A stretch of 64,000 nt of DNA from Streptomyces asoensis (GTDB taxonomy: Bacteria; Actinomycetota; Actinomycetes; Streptomycetales; Streptomycetaceae): positions 186,001 through 250,000 of the forward strand of contig NZ_BNEB01000006.1 of assembly GCF_016860545.1 (NCBI RefSeq). The letters are read 5' to 3'. The notes below the pieces were generated by a model that had not been told where the DNA came from, searched no databases, and worked only from the letters and a program-made list of their open reading frames with translations. This document shows positions 44,757-52,126 of the stretch, piece by piece. The position numbers were made by a program, and so were the translations under genes. The first letter of the stretch is position 1. Every line of letters starts with the position of its first letter.

Positions 44757-45287
44757 GGCCCCTGCCCCCAGGTGATGGTGAAGAAGACCTCACATAGTGA
44801 CAGATTCGAGCTGATGGCGCACCGATGGGCGCCGACCGGTGGCGGGCTGCCAGTTCACTCGGACGACCGCGAACCGGACGTCATGCGACTACGCCGAAGC
44901 CCAGGCCACCGGGGTACGCCGGGCTGGAATTATCCACCGGGGCAGGCGCTCTTTGCGCGCTCGACGGGCGACTGCTGCTCCTGAAACGCTGCGCTTCGGG
45001 CCGGTCAATATCTATGGCCGCGAGGTGAGGGTTTGACGCGTCGCACGGAAAGTATTTTTGCTGCGATCAGCACGACGGGGTAATTTTCCGAACTCGGCCT
45101 GCCATCTCATGCTACTGTTGATCTCAGTTGCAGTTGTGGTTCCCAAAAAACTTCAAGCGCCTTCTTCGGCATCTTCAGCCGCTGGCGGCTTTTTCGGGGC
45201 CGGTCACTTTCCGGACGGGGCATCATCGCGGCGACCCGGCATCCGCGCATCGCGGGGGCCGGCGTACTGCCCAAGAGGAGATGTGAC
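44757..45287. other. Promoter and leader region of the cold-shock gene
   Basis: 531 bases without a supportable gene; the short frames here lack ribosome sites and family features. AT-richer patches (GGAAAGTATTTTTGCTGCGAT near 45047, in part, and CATGCTACTGTTGATC near 45107) are candidate promoter elements. A long 5' leader is normal for cold-shock mRNAs. I cannot fix the transcription start. Confidence 0.5.
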
Positions 45288-45491
45288 ATGGCGTCAGGCA
45301 CGGTGAAGTGGTTCAACGCGGCCAAGGGTTTCGGTTTCATCGAGCAGGACGGTGGGGGTGCCGACGTGTTCGCCCACTTCTCGAACATCGCTTCCCAGGG
45401 CTTCCGGGAGTTGCTCGAAGGTCAGAAGGTCACCTTCGACATCGCGGCGAGCCCGAAAGGCCCGACGGCCGAGAACATCGTCGTCGCCTGA
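45288..45491 (+). CDS. CspA-family cold-shock protein
   Basis: 67 residues, ATG 45288 with GAGGAG-like AAGAGGAGATG upstream. RNP1 KGFGFIE (residues about 13-19) and RNP2 DVFAHFS (about 26-32) are present, with the opening GTVKWFNAAKG. A single-stranded nucleic acid chaperone that melts RNA structure. It lies just ahead of a DEAD-box helicase gene, its usual functional partner. A strong terminator follows at 45508. Confidence 0.96.
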   Translation: MASGTVKWFNAAKGFGFIEQDGGGADVFAHFSNIASQGFRELLEGQKVTFDIAASPKGPTAENIVVA

Positions 45492-45819
45492 GGTTGACGC
45501 GCACTTCGTGGCTGGGGCCCGCATCCCCCGGGGTGCGGGCCCCAGCCACGGACATTTCCCGCAGCGGTAGGTACCTGCGGGACAAAAAGTGTCCGCGGCT
45601 CCTCGACCAGGGACGCGCTCGCCTCGCTCAAGGCGTAAGCGGTAGGCGTCCGGGGTTTCGCGCCCATGTGGCTTCAGGAACCCTGCCGACGTAGCCCACG
45701 CCCGATCCGCTGCACTCTCCAGATTCCTTTTCGTATTCCATTCGGTCCGTTCTTGTGATTCCCCGCGCTGCTTTTGCGCGGGAATTCCTTGATGCGCGCC
45801 GTATCAAGGAAGGTTCTCA
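45492..45819. other. Terminator and leader before the helicase gene
   Basis: 328 bases: the cold-shock terminator (45508-45549), then about 270 bases with no gene. The last 100 bases are AT-richer (CCTTTTCGTATTCCATTCGG near 45726) and probably hold the helicase promoter and a long leader. Confidence 0.55.
45508..45549 (+). terminator. Strong terminator after the cold-shock gene
   Basis: A perfect 16-bp stem (45508-45523 with 45534-45549) whose loop can pair further as CCCC/GGGG. It begins 16 bases after the stop codon. Confidence 0.9.
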
Positions 45820-47331
45820 ATGAACTCCGCACGCACCAATGACCGCTCTTCCCGTCGCAACCGCGGCGCCGGCCCTGTTTTCGGCTCCGGCGCCGGTTCG
45901 AAGCGGGGCAGCCGTTTCGGATCGCCGGCTCCCAGCCGCTCAGGGGGTCCGAGCCGTTCGGCCGGCTACGGTCGGCGGCCCGCAGTAGTGCAGGGCGAGT
46001 TCGCCCTGCCGGAGACGATCACTCCCGCACTGCCCGCGGTCGAGGCGTTCGCCGACCTCGACATGCCCAAGGAGCTGCTGGCGGCACTGGCCGCGCAGGG
46101 CGTCAGCGTCCCGTTCCCGATCCAGGGCGCGACCTTGCCCAACACCCTTGCGGGCCGCGACGCCCTGGGCCGCGGGCGCACCGGCTCCGGCAAGACCCTC
46201 GCCTTCGGCCTGGCCTTGTTGGCCCGCACCGCCGGACAGCGTGCGGAACCCCGTCAGCCGCTGGCTCTGGTCCTCGTACCGACGCGTGAGCTGGCTCAGC
46301 AGGTGACCGACGCGCTCAGCCCCTACGCCCGGTCGGTGCGGCTGCGTCTCGCCACGGTCGTCGGAGGAATGTCGATCGGCCGTCAGGCCCATGCGCTGCG
46401 CGCCGGCGCCGAGGTCGTCGTCGCGACGCCGGGCCGGCTCAAGGACCTCATCGACCGCGGTGAGTGCCGGCTGAACCAGGTCGCGATCACCGTCCTGGAC
46501 GAGGCGGACCAGATGGCCGACATGGGCTTCATGCCCCAGGTCACCGCGCTTTTGGACCAGGTCCGCCCCGAGGGCCAGCGGATGCTGTTCTCCGCCACCC
46601 TCGACCGCAACGTGGATCTGCTGGTCCGCCGCTACCTCACGGACCCGGTCGTCCACTCCGTCGACCCCTCCGCGGGTGCGGTCAGCACGATGGAGCACCA
46701 TGTGCTGCACGTCCACGGCGCGGACAAGCACTGGACGACGACGCAGATCGCGGCGCGCGAGGGCCGGGTGATCATGTTCCTGGACACCAAGCACGCCGTC
46801 GACCGGCTGACGCAGGATCTGCTCAACAGCGGAGTGCGGGCGGCCGCCCTGCACGGCGGCAAGTCACAGCCCCAGCGCACCCGCACCCTGACCCAGTTCA
46901 AGACCGGGCACGTCACCGTGCTCGTGGCCACGAACGTCGCCGCCCGCGGCATCCACGTCGACAACCTCGACCTCGTCGTCAACGTCGACCCGCCCACCGA
47001 CCACAAGGACTACCTGCACCGCGGCGGACGCACCGCCCGCGCCGGCGAGTCCGGCCGGGTCGTCACCCTGGTCACCCCCAACCAGCGCCGCGATATGACC
47101 CGCCTCATGGCCACGGCCGGCATCACGCCCCGGACCACCCAGGTCCACTCGGGCGAAGAGGCACTCGGCCAGATCACCGGCGCCCGGACGCCCTCAGGCA
47201 TCCCCGTGACGATCACTGCGCCGGTCGCCGAGCGGCGTCAGCGCAGCGTGCCGTCCCTCCGAGGCCGACGCAGCCCCGCCTCGGCCGCCCGGCGCAGGGC
47301 CCGGCAGTCCTCGGTCGACGCGGCGGCGTAA
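45820..47331 (+). CDS. DEAD-box RNA helicase
   Basis: 503 residues, ATG 45820 with AAGGAAGG. Motifs in order: Q motif FPIQGATLP, I GRTGSGKT, Ia PTRELAQQ, II DEAD (LDEADQMADMG), III SAT, then TNVAARGIHVDN and HRGGRTARAGESG (motifs V and VI). Arg/Ser/Gly-rich N-terminus (about 65 residues) and basic C-terminus for RNA binding. It unwinds structured RNA or assists ribosome assembly in the cold. It sits with the cold-shock protein and CBS protein in a module common in Streptomyces. Confidence 0.96.
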   Translation: MNSARTNDRSSRRNRGAGPVFGSGAGSKRGSRFGSPAPSRSGGPSRSAGYGRRPAVVQGEFALPETITPALPAVEAFADLDMPKELLAALAAQGVSVPFPIQGATLPNTLAGRDALGRGRTGSGKTLAFGLALLARTAGQRAEPRQPLALVLVPTRELAQQVTDALSPYARSVRLRLATVVGGMSIGRQAHALRAGAEVVVATPGRLKDLIDRGECRLNQVAITVLDEADQMADMGFMPQVTALLDQVRPEGQRMLFSATLDRNVDLLVRRYLTDPVVHSVDPSAGAVSTMEHHVLHVHGADKHWTTTQIAAREGRVIMFLDTKHAVDRLTQDLLNSGVRAAALHGGKSQPQRTRTLTQFKTGHVTVLVATNVAARGIHVDNLDLVVNVDPPTDHKDYLHRGGRTARAGESGRVVTLVTPNQRRDMTRLMATAGITPRTTQVHSGEEALGQITGARTPSGIPVTITAPVAERRQRSVPSLRGRRSPASAARRRARQSSVDAAA

Positions 47332-47389
47332 AGACTTCGTGTTCACGTTCAGGAGACTGGCCCACCTCTGCAGGAGGCACGTTTTGACG

Positions 47390-47788
47390 ATGGTTCAGAT
47401 GCAGTCCCGCCCGACGGGCACCGCCCCCGTTCCCAGGACCGTGGCCGACGCCATGGAGGCCGCCGGACCGCAGGTCTGCGACGACATGACCGTCGAGGTG
47501 GCCCTGTCCGTCATGGCAAGCGCCCGCACCGGGCACCTGCTCGTCTGCGACGACGACGGCGTGTGCACCGGACTTCTCACCCAGGCCCAGCTCAGCGCGG
47601 TCCGCGACAGCTCCGTGTACACGGACCGGGTCCAGCTGCGGGACATCCTCGTCGACCCGCGGCCCTTCACCTCGCCCATGACCACGATGGCCGAAGCCGA
47701 GCACTCGATGCGCTACCGCCGCCTCGATGCCCTGCCCGTGGTCGACGAACACGGCAACGCCCTGGGCGTCCTCGCCCTGACCCGCTGA
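47390..47788 (+). CDS. CBS-domain protein
   Basis: 132 residues from ATG 47390; TTG 47384 has better spacing to AGGAGG (47372) and may be the real start. Two CBS motifs: VADAMEAAGPQVCDDMTVEV to CTGLLTQAQL (parts), and MTTMAEAEHSMRYRRLDALP to GNALGVLALTR. Paired CBS domains bind adenine nucleotides or act as regulatory modules. There is no attached enzyme domain. It follows the helicase by 58 bases and is probably co-transcribed. Confidence 0.88.
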   Translation: MVQMQSRPTGTAPVPRTVADAMEAAGPQVCDDMTVEVALSVMASARTGHLLVCDDDGVCTGLLTQAQLSAVRDSSVYTDRVQLRDILVDPRPFTSPMTTMAEAEHSMRYRRLDALPVVDEHGNALGVLALTR

Positions 47789-47840
47789 CCGCCTCGACCG
47801 CGGCAGGACCATCCCCTCGTCCTTCTTCCTGTGAGGCATC

Positions 47841-48152
47841 ATGCGCTGCGTCATCGCCCGCTTCCCCTTCGACCTCACCAAGAGCGGCGTCCTGGAATCG
47901 ATGAAAGGCGTCAAGCCCGAGGAAGCCTGCGGGCCGTCCGTGATCGTCGGTCGTCGCACCTACCCCGCCAAACAGGTCGGGCAGGTCGTCACCCGCCAGG
48001 ACCGCCGCGACTTCAGCGCCGACGAGGTCCTGCGGGCCATGACCCAGCTCGGCTTCACCTGCCGCGACCATTCCCGAACCGTCGCACCCGCGCGCCCGCT
48101 CAGCACGTACCAGGAAGCTTCGGCGATGCTCGGGGCCACCGCAGCCGTCTGA
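47841..48152 (+). CDS. Hypothetical protein, 103 residues
   Basis: ATG 47841, about 50 bases after the CBS gene and so likely in its operon. Sequence begins MRCVIARFPFDLTKSGVLES and contains CGPSVIVGRRTYPAKQVGQV and TRQDRRDFSADEVLRAMTQL. No membrane or signal segment, and no family I can name. It is probably a stress-module accessory protein. Confidence 0.7.
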   Translation: MRCVIARFPFDLTKSGVLESMKGVKPEEACGPSVIVGRRTYPAKQVGQVVTRQDRRDFSADEVLRAMTQLGFTCRDHSRTVAPARPLSTYQEASAMLGATAAV

Positions 48153-48212
48153 CCGTCGGGCAGGCGTGCGCCGCCGCCACCGTGCACTTCGGTGCCGGTG
48201 CCGGCGCGCGTG

Positions 48213-48932
48213 TCAGCGTCCCGCACCCGTACCGGTGCCGGTACCTGTGCCCGCACCCGTGCCGGTGGGCGGGAGCGTCCTGAGGACGGCCGCGAGGGCC
48301 CGGGGGGCGCGCCGGGCGATGTTGTGACCGACGGGGATCTCGTGCACCCGCCAGTCCGGGCTGCGGCGCAGCCGCTCGCTCACGGCCACGAACGGGCTGC
48401 CCGGCCACGCGCCCCCGCTGACGAACGTGCGGCCCACCGCGTGTCCGCGGCCGCCGCGCAGCCTGAGCGACTGGAGGAAGCTGGCCAGCGGGTGCGGCCG
48501 GGCGCGCGGGTCGGCGCCGTCGGGGACGGCCACCCAGCGGCCGTCGTCGCGGGCGCCGGCCAGGAACAGGTCCCGGAACCGGTCGCTGGTCAGGGACCAG
48601 CACGAATCGCCGTCCTGCGGGACGTAGGCGTCGATGAAGACGAGCTGGTCGAGGCGGTCACCGAGCCGGTCGGCGACACCGGCGACCACCATCCCGCCGT
48701 AGCTGTGCCCGCACAGCACGAGGGGTCCCGCCCCGGCGCGGCCGGCGATCTCGGCCACCTGCTCGATGTGGGTGTCGAGGTTCGGCGGCCGGTCCGCGTC
48801 GGGCGGCCCGTCCGCCTCCAGCCCCGCCAGGGTCACCGCCCGCACCCGATGACCGTCGCCGCGCAGCTCGTCGGCGACCGCGTCGAACACCCACCCGCCC
48901 TGCCAGCCACCGGGCACCATCACGAACTCCAC
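48213..48932 (-). CDS. Alpha/beta hydrolase
   Basis: 239 residues from GTG 48932. It begins VEFVMVPGGWQGGWVFDAVA. The nucleophile elbow is LCGHSYGG (Ser at about residue 76), an acid is in VFIDAYVP, and the catalytic His is in VGHNIARRAP near the end. Esterase-like fold of the EstC/salicylate-esterase branch. The C-terminus is a degenerate GTGAGTGTG tail from simple repeats. A palindrome TGACGGCACGTCA lies 42 bases upstream. Substrate unknown. Confidence 0.82.
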   Translation of the reverse strand: MEFVMVPGGWQGGWVFDAVADELRGDGHRVRAVTLAGLEADGPPDADRPPNLDTHIEQVAEIAGRAGAGPLVLCGHSYGGMVVAGVADRLGDRLDQLVFIDAYVPQDGDSCWSLTSDRFRDLFLAGARDDGRWVAVPDGADPRARPHPLASFLQSLRLRGGRGHAVGRTFVSGGAWPGSPFVAVSERLRRSPDWRVHEIPVGHNIARRAPRALAAVLRTLPPTGTGAGTGTGTGTGAGR

Positions 48933-48972
48933 CGCGTCATCGTAGGCGACCCGCGACCGGGCGCGGACGGGA

Positions 48973-48987
48973 CGTGACGGCACGTCA
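48973..48987. promoter_or_regulatory. Palindrome upstream of the hydrolase gene
   Basis: GTGACG-GCA-CGTCAC, perfect six-base arms, 41 bases upstream of the hydrolase GTG. The core TGACGGCACGTCA is identical to that of the palindrome after the CAR gene (34231-34243). It may be an operator. Confidence 0.4.
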
Positions 48988-49100
48988 CCGGCCGCCTCGG
49001 GCCCGGCGCGTCCTCCCGCGGACCGGCCGGGGCCCTGCCCGCCGGCCGTCGTCCGGGGCGGTCGGCACATGGCCGGAAACAAGCGGCCACATGAACCAGT

Positions 49101-49123
49101 TGGTGCTAGCGTCATTAGCACCA
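49101..49123. promoter_or_regulatory. Operator palindrome at the GntR start codon
   Basis: TGGTGCTA, seven bases, TAGCACCA: perfect eight-base arms. The right arm touches the ATG at 49123 and no ribosome site is visible, so the mRNA is probably leaderless and the regulator represses itself. Confidence 0.8.
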
Positions 49124-49470
49124 TGCTGCTGAGACTGGACACCGCGAGCACCCGCCCCCTGCACGAGCAGGTGGCCGGAGCGATCCGACGCGCCATCGCC
49201 GAAGGGGAATGCGGGCCGGGCGACCGGCTCCCCCCGGCCCGGGACCTGTCCCGGGCGCTGGACGTGAACGTCAACACCGTCCTGCGCGGACTGCGGGCAC
49301 TGCGCGACGAAGGCGTGCTCGAGTTCCGGCGCGGGCGGGGCGTGACGGTGGCCGAGGGGGCCGCCGGGCGCTCCGCGCTGCTGGACCGCGTGCGCGCCCT
49401 GGTGGCCGACGCGGCGCACCTGGGCTACAGCAAGGCCGACGTCATCGACATGATCAGGGAGATTCCGTGA
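49123..49470 (+). CDS. GntR-family (YtrA-type) repressor
   Basis: 115 residues. GntR winged helix: PLHEQVAGAIRRAIAEGE, then GDRLPPARDLSRALDVNVNT (residues about 12-55). A short C-terminal helical tail rather than a ligand domain is typical of the YtrA subgroup, which controls membrane-protein or ABC genes in its own operon. The stop overlaps the DUF1648 gene start (GTGA), so the two are one unit. Confidence 0.92.
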   Translation: MLLRLDTASTRPLHEQVAGAIRRAIAEGECGPGDRLPPARDLSRALDVNVNTVLRGLRALRDEGVLEFRRGRGVTVAEGAAGRSALLDRVRALVADAAHLGYSKADVIDMIREIP

Positions 49471-50495
49471 CCGACCGTGGACGCAGGAGCACAGCTGCGT
49501 GGGGGGCCGTCGGCTGGTGCGCAGGGGTGCTGGTGCTGCTGGTGGCGCTGCCCGTGGCGGCGAGCGGCCGCCTGCCGGCGCGGCTCGCGACGCACTGGGA
49601 CGCCGGGTCGGGCCGGCCCGACGGTTCCATGCCGCTGTGGGCCGCGGCGCTCTTCCCCGCGCTGGTGTGGGCCGTGCTGACCGCCGTCGTCGCACTCGCG
49701 CTGCGCCGGGCGGGCACCGGCGGCGACAACACCGGCGGCAGCAGTGGCGGCAGCGGCAGCGGCAGCGGTGGTGCGATACCGGGGTGGGCGGTGGCGACCC
49801 TCGGGTTCGGCGGCGTGGTGCTGCTCGGCGGGCAGGCCTCGATCGTGCGGGCCAACCTCGACCACGCGGACTGGCACGACGCCGACCCGGTGACGGGCTG
49901 GGTCGTGGGCACCCTCGTCGTCGCCGTCACGGTCGGCGCGATCGGCTTCCTGGCCGCCCGGCGGGCCCCCCGCCAGGCAGCACCGCCGGCCGGCACCCCC
50001 TCGCTGGAACTGCCCGCCGGGCAGCGGCTGGTGTGGCTCGCACAGACGTCGAACCCCTGGCTCCAGGCGGTCGCCGCCGTGACCGGGATCCTCGCCGTCG
50101 CCGTCACGATCGCCGTGCTGTCGGGCCTCGCGGACGCTCCCGTCGCCCTGGCCGCCACGCCGTTCGCGCTCGCCTGCGTCCTGGTGCTGGGCTGCTCCTC
50201 GGTGCAGGCGCGCGTCACCGAGCGCGGTCTGGACGTGACCTTCGGCCCCCTGGGCTGGCCCGGCCGCCACTGGCCCCTGGAGGACATCGAGTCGGCCCGC
50301 ACCGAGGAGCGCACGCCCGCCCAGGTCGGCGGCTGGGGCTACCGGCTGAGCGGCCAGGGCACCACGGTGATGCTGCGCGCCGGCGAATGCCTCGTCATCC
50401 GCACCGTGCGGGGCAAGGACTTCGCCGTCAGCGTGGACGACGCCGGACACGCGGCCGCCCTTTTGAACTCCTTGGGTGCACGGCACACGAGGTGA
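49467..50495 (+). CDS. DUF1648-domain membrane protein (possible SdpI-like immunity role)
   Basis: 342 residues, GTG 49467. The N-terminal DUF1648 signature LPARLATHWDAGSGRPDGSM (residues about 34-53) lies between the first membrane helices. About six membrane segments in all, with a Gly/Ser spacer near 92-106 and a soluble C-terminal domain. DUF1648 is also the N-terminal domain of SdpI, the immunity protein for the SDP toxin. GntR-DUF1648 pairs are common in Streptomyces without any toxin, so immunity is a hypothesis drawn from the sdpCAB-like genes just downstream. Confidence 0.8.
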   Translation: MTDRGRRSTAAWGAVGWCAGVLVLLVALPVAASGRLPARLATHWDAGSGRPDGSMPLWAAALFPALVWAVLTAVVALALRRAGTGGDNTGGSSGGSGSGSGGAIPGWAVATLGFGGVVLLGGQASIVRANLDHADWHDADPVTGWVVGTLVVAVTVGAIGFLAARRAPRQAAPPAGTPSLELPAGQRLVWLAQTSNPWLQAVAAVTGILAVAVTIAVLSGLADAPVALAATPFALACVLVLGCSSVQARVTERGLDVTFGPLGWPGRHWPLEDIESARTEERTPAQVGGWGYRLSGQGTTVMLRAGECLVIRTVRGKDFAVSVDDAGHAAALLNSLGARHTR

Positions 50496-50500
50496 CGAAA

Positions 50501-50537
50501 GGTCCCGGCCGGTGACACCCCCGCACCGGCCGGGACC
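50501..50537 (+). terminator. Terminator after the DUF1648 gene
   Basis: Perfect 14-bp stem GGTCCCGGCCGGTG (50501-50514) with complement at 50524-50537, followed by the AT-rich TCAAATAAATAAAG. It separates the GntR-DUF1648 unit from the sdpC-like gene. Confidence 0.88.
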
Positions 50538-50737
50538 GAAGTCAAATAAATAAAGAAGACACCGAAATATATGCGCCACGAAACTCCCCGAAAACCGGCG
50601 ATGTGACCCCCGACACACTTGATCGACTTTCCGTGCGGGGCATGTGAGGCTCTTCATCGCCGAGCCGGGGGGTAGGCGTGTGTGCTGACCACGCACCGTT
50701 TCTCCCCGGGTAATTCATCGATTCGAGGGGAAACGAA

Positions 50738-51412
50738 TTGAACGTCAAGCAGCGCGGAATCCTGGCGGTGGCCGGTGTCACGGCCGCGGCCCTGTGCGTG
50801 ACCGTCGCGCCGTCGGCGATGGCGGACTCCTCCGGCGTCTCCGCACGACCGGCGGCCGCCGCGTCCGCGGCGCCGGCGGTGTCGGCGAAGACCGACGGCG
50901 AGAACGTCTTCCGGGGCCTGTTCTTCGCCCAGGGCCAGGTGGGCCGTGACCTCGCCGACCTGGACCTGTTCGCGCAGGCCCGCCAGCACCTCGACAACGA
51001 GGACCTGGACGAGGTCCGGGCGTCCAACGCCGTCATCGAGCTGATCAACAAGCGCTCGGCGGGCTTCTTCGCCGACTTCGGCACCCGGGCCCGCAGCGGC
51101 GACCCGCGCCAGGTCGAGGCGGCCGTCGCCGATGCCCAGCACATGCTGCTCTCCGTCGCGCAGAACAAGTCCGCGACGCCGGTGGAGAACGGCCAGCTCT
51201 GCGGCGTGACGGTGGCGGTCGGCGCCGCGGTCGTGCACATCGCGGCCGTGATCACCGCCGCCGGCGCCGTCGTCACGGTCACCGTGGCCGTCGGCGCGAA
51301 CTTCGTGAAGGGCAAGAACTGGTTCTGGAGCCCGCAGCCCACCACGGGTGACGGCACGCCGCTGTCGAAGGACGAGGCGGTCGCCCAGGTCACCCGGGCG
51401 CTGGCGGCCTGA
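50738..51412 (+). CDS. sdpC: SdpC-like secreted toxin precursor
   Basis: 224 residues from TTG 50738 with GAGGGGAAA upstream. Sec signal peptide ends APSAMA (residue about 30). The conserved segment NVFRGLFFAQGQVGRDL follows. The toxin-like hydrophobic stretch starts at Cys155 (LCGVTVAVGAAVVHI and on to about residue 195), the same relative place as the 42-residue SDP peptide of Bacillus SdpC. Bacillus SDP has two cysteines in a disulfide; only one lies in the mature part here. Next to sdpA- and sdpB-like genes, it should give a membrane-active killing peptide. Confidence 0.85.
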   Translation: MNVKQRGILAVAGVTAAALCVTVAPSAMADSSGVSARPAAAASAAPAVSAKTDGENVFRGLFFAQGQVGRDLADLDLFAQARQHLDNEDLDEVRASNAVIELINKRSAGFFADFGTRARSGDPRQVEAAVADAQHMLLSVAQNKSATPVENGQLCGVTVAVGAAVVHIAAVITAAGAVVTVTVAVGANFVKGKNWFWSPQPTTGDGTPLSKDEAVAQVTRALAA

Positions 51413-51417
51413 TCCGC

Positions 51418-51457
51418 CCCCGGGTGCGGGGAGGCTGCAGACTCCCCGCACCCGGGG
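51418..51457 (+). terminator. Hairpin between sdpC-like and sdpA-like genes
   Basis: Perfect 16-bp stem (51418-51433 with 51442-51457), eight-base loop, starting six bases after the sdpC-like stop. Partial termination here would make toxin mRNA more abundant than the maturation genes. Confidence 0.85.
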
Positions 51458-51502
51458 CCCCGTCCTTCCGGCGTCACAGCGGCAGGGAAACCGACACCTC
51501 AC

Positions 51503-52126
51503 ATGAAAAAAGAACTCCGGCAACAACTCAGACAAGAATTCCAGCGTTTCCGCTCCGCATTCACGCGGCGCACCACAAAAGCGGTCTCCGTCTCCATGAG
51601 GTCGGTGATCGTCGTCTGCGCCGTCTGGGCGGTCGCCATCGCGTACGTGGTCCAGGAACAGCTCCCGAAGAACGTCCTTTCGCTGCCCGGCCAGACAAAG
51701 GCCCGGCACACCGTGACGAACATGGCCCCCCAGGGGTGGGCTTTCTTCACGAAATCACCGAGGGACGCGGAGATAGTCCCCTACAAAAAGAGCGCGGACG
51801 GCTGGGAACGGGCTTCCCTGACCCCGCATTCCTCACCCCACAACGCCTTCGGACTCGACCGGCGCTCCCGCGCCCAGGGAGTGGAGATCGCCCTGCTGCT
51901 CTCCGCCGCCCAGAAGGACGACTGGCACGCCTGCACGAGCGGGCGCACACGGTGCCTCGCCGGCTACGGCGCCCCCGCACGGCACCTGGACAACCGCTCC
52001 CCGCGCCCCACGCTGTGCGGAACCGTCGGCCTGCTCCAGGAGAAGCCGACGCCGTGGGCGTGGCGCGACCTCGTCGCCGAGGCGCACACCCCCGAGCAGG
52101 TCATGGTGCTGGAGGTGAGGTGCTGA
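51503..52126 (+). CDS. sdpA: SdpA-family toxin maturation protein
   Basis: 207 residues, ATG 51503. One membrane segment (VIVVCAVWAVAIAYVV, about residues 34-49) after a basic cytoplasmic N-terminus. The SdpA hallmark APQGWAFFTKSPRD is at about residue 75. In Bacillus, SdpA with SdpB turns secreted pro-SdpC into active SDP. The N-terminal 35 codons are AT-richer than neighbouring genes. The stop overlaps the sdpB-like start. Confidence 0.88.
   Translation: MKKELRQQLRQEFQRFRSAFTRRTTKAVSVSMRSVIVVCAVWAVAIAYVVQEQLPKNVLSLPGQTKARHTVTNMAPQGWAFFTKSPRDAEIVPYKKSADGWERASLTPHSSPHNAFGLDRRSRAQGVEIALLLSAAQKDDWHACTSGRTRCLAGYGAPARHLDNRSPRPTLCGTVGLLQEKPTPWAWRDLVAEAHTPEQVMVLEVRC

Noticed and set aside
44772..45036. 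Short ORFs before the cold-shock gene
   Set aside because: Three overlapping frames of similar length, none with a ribosome site; best seen as leader sequence.
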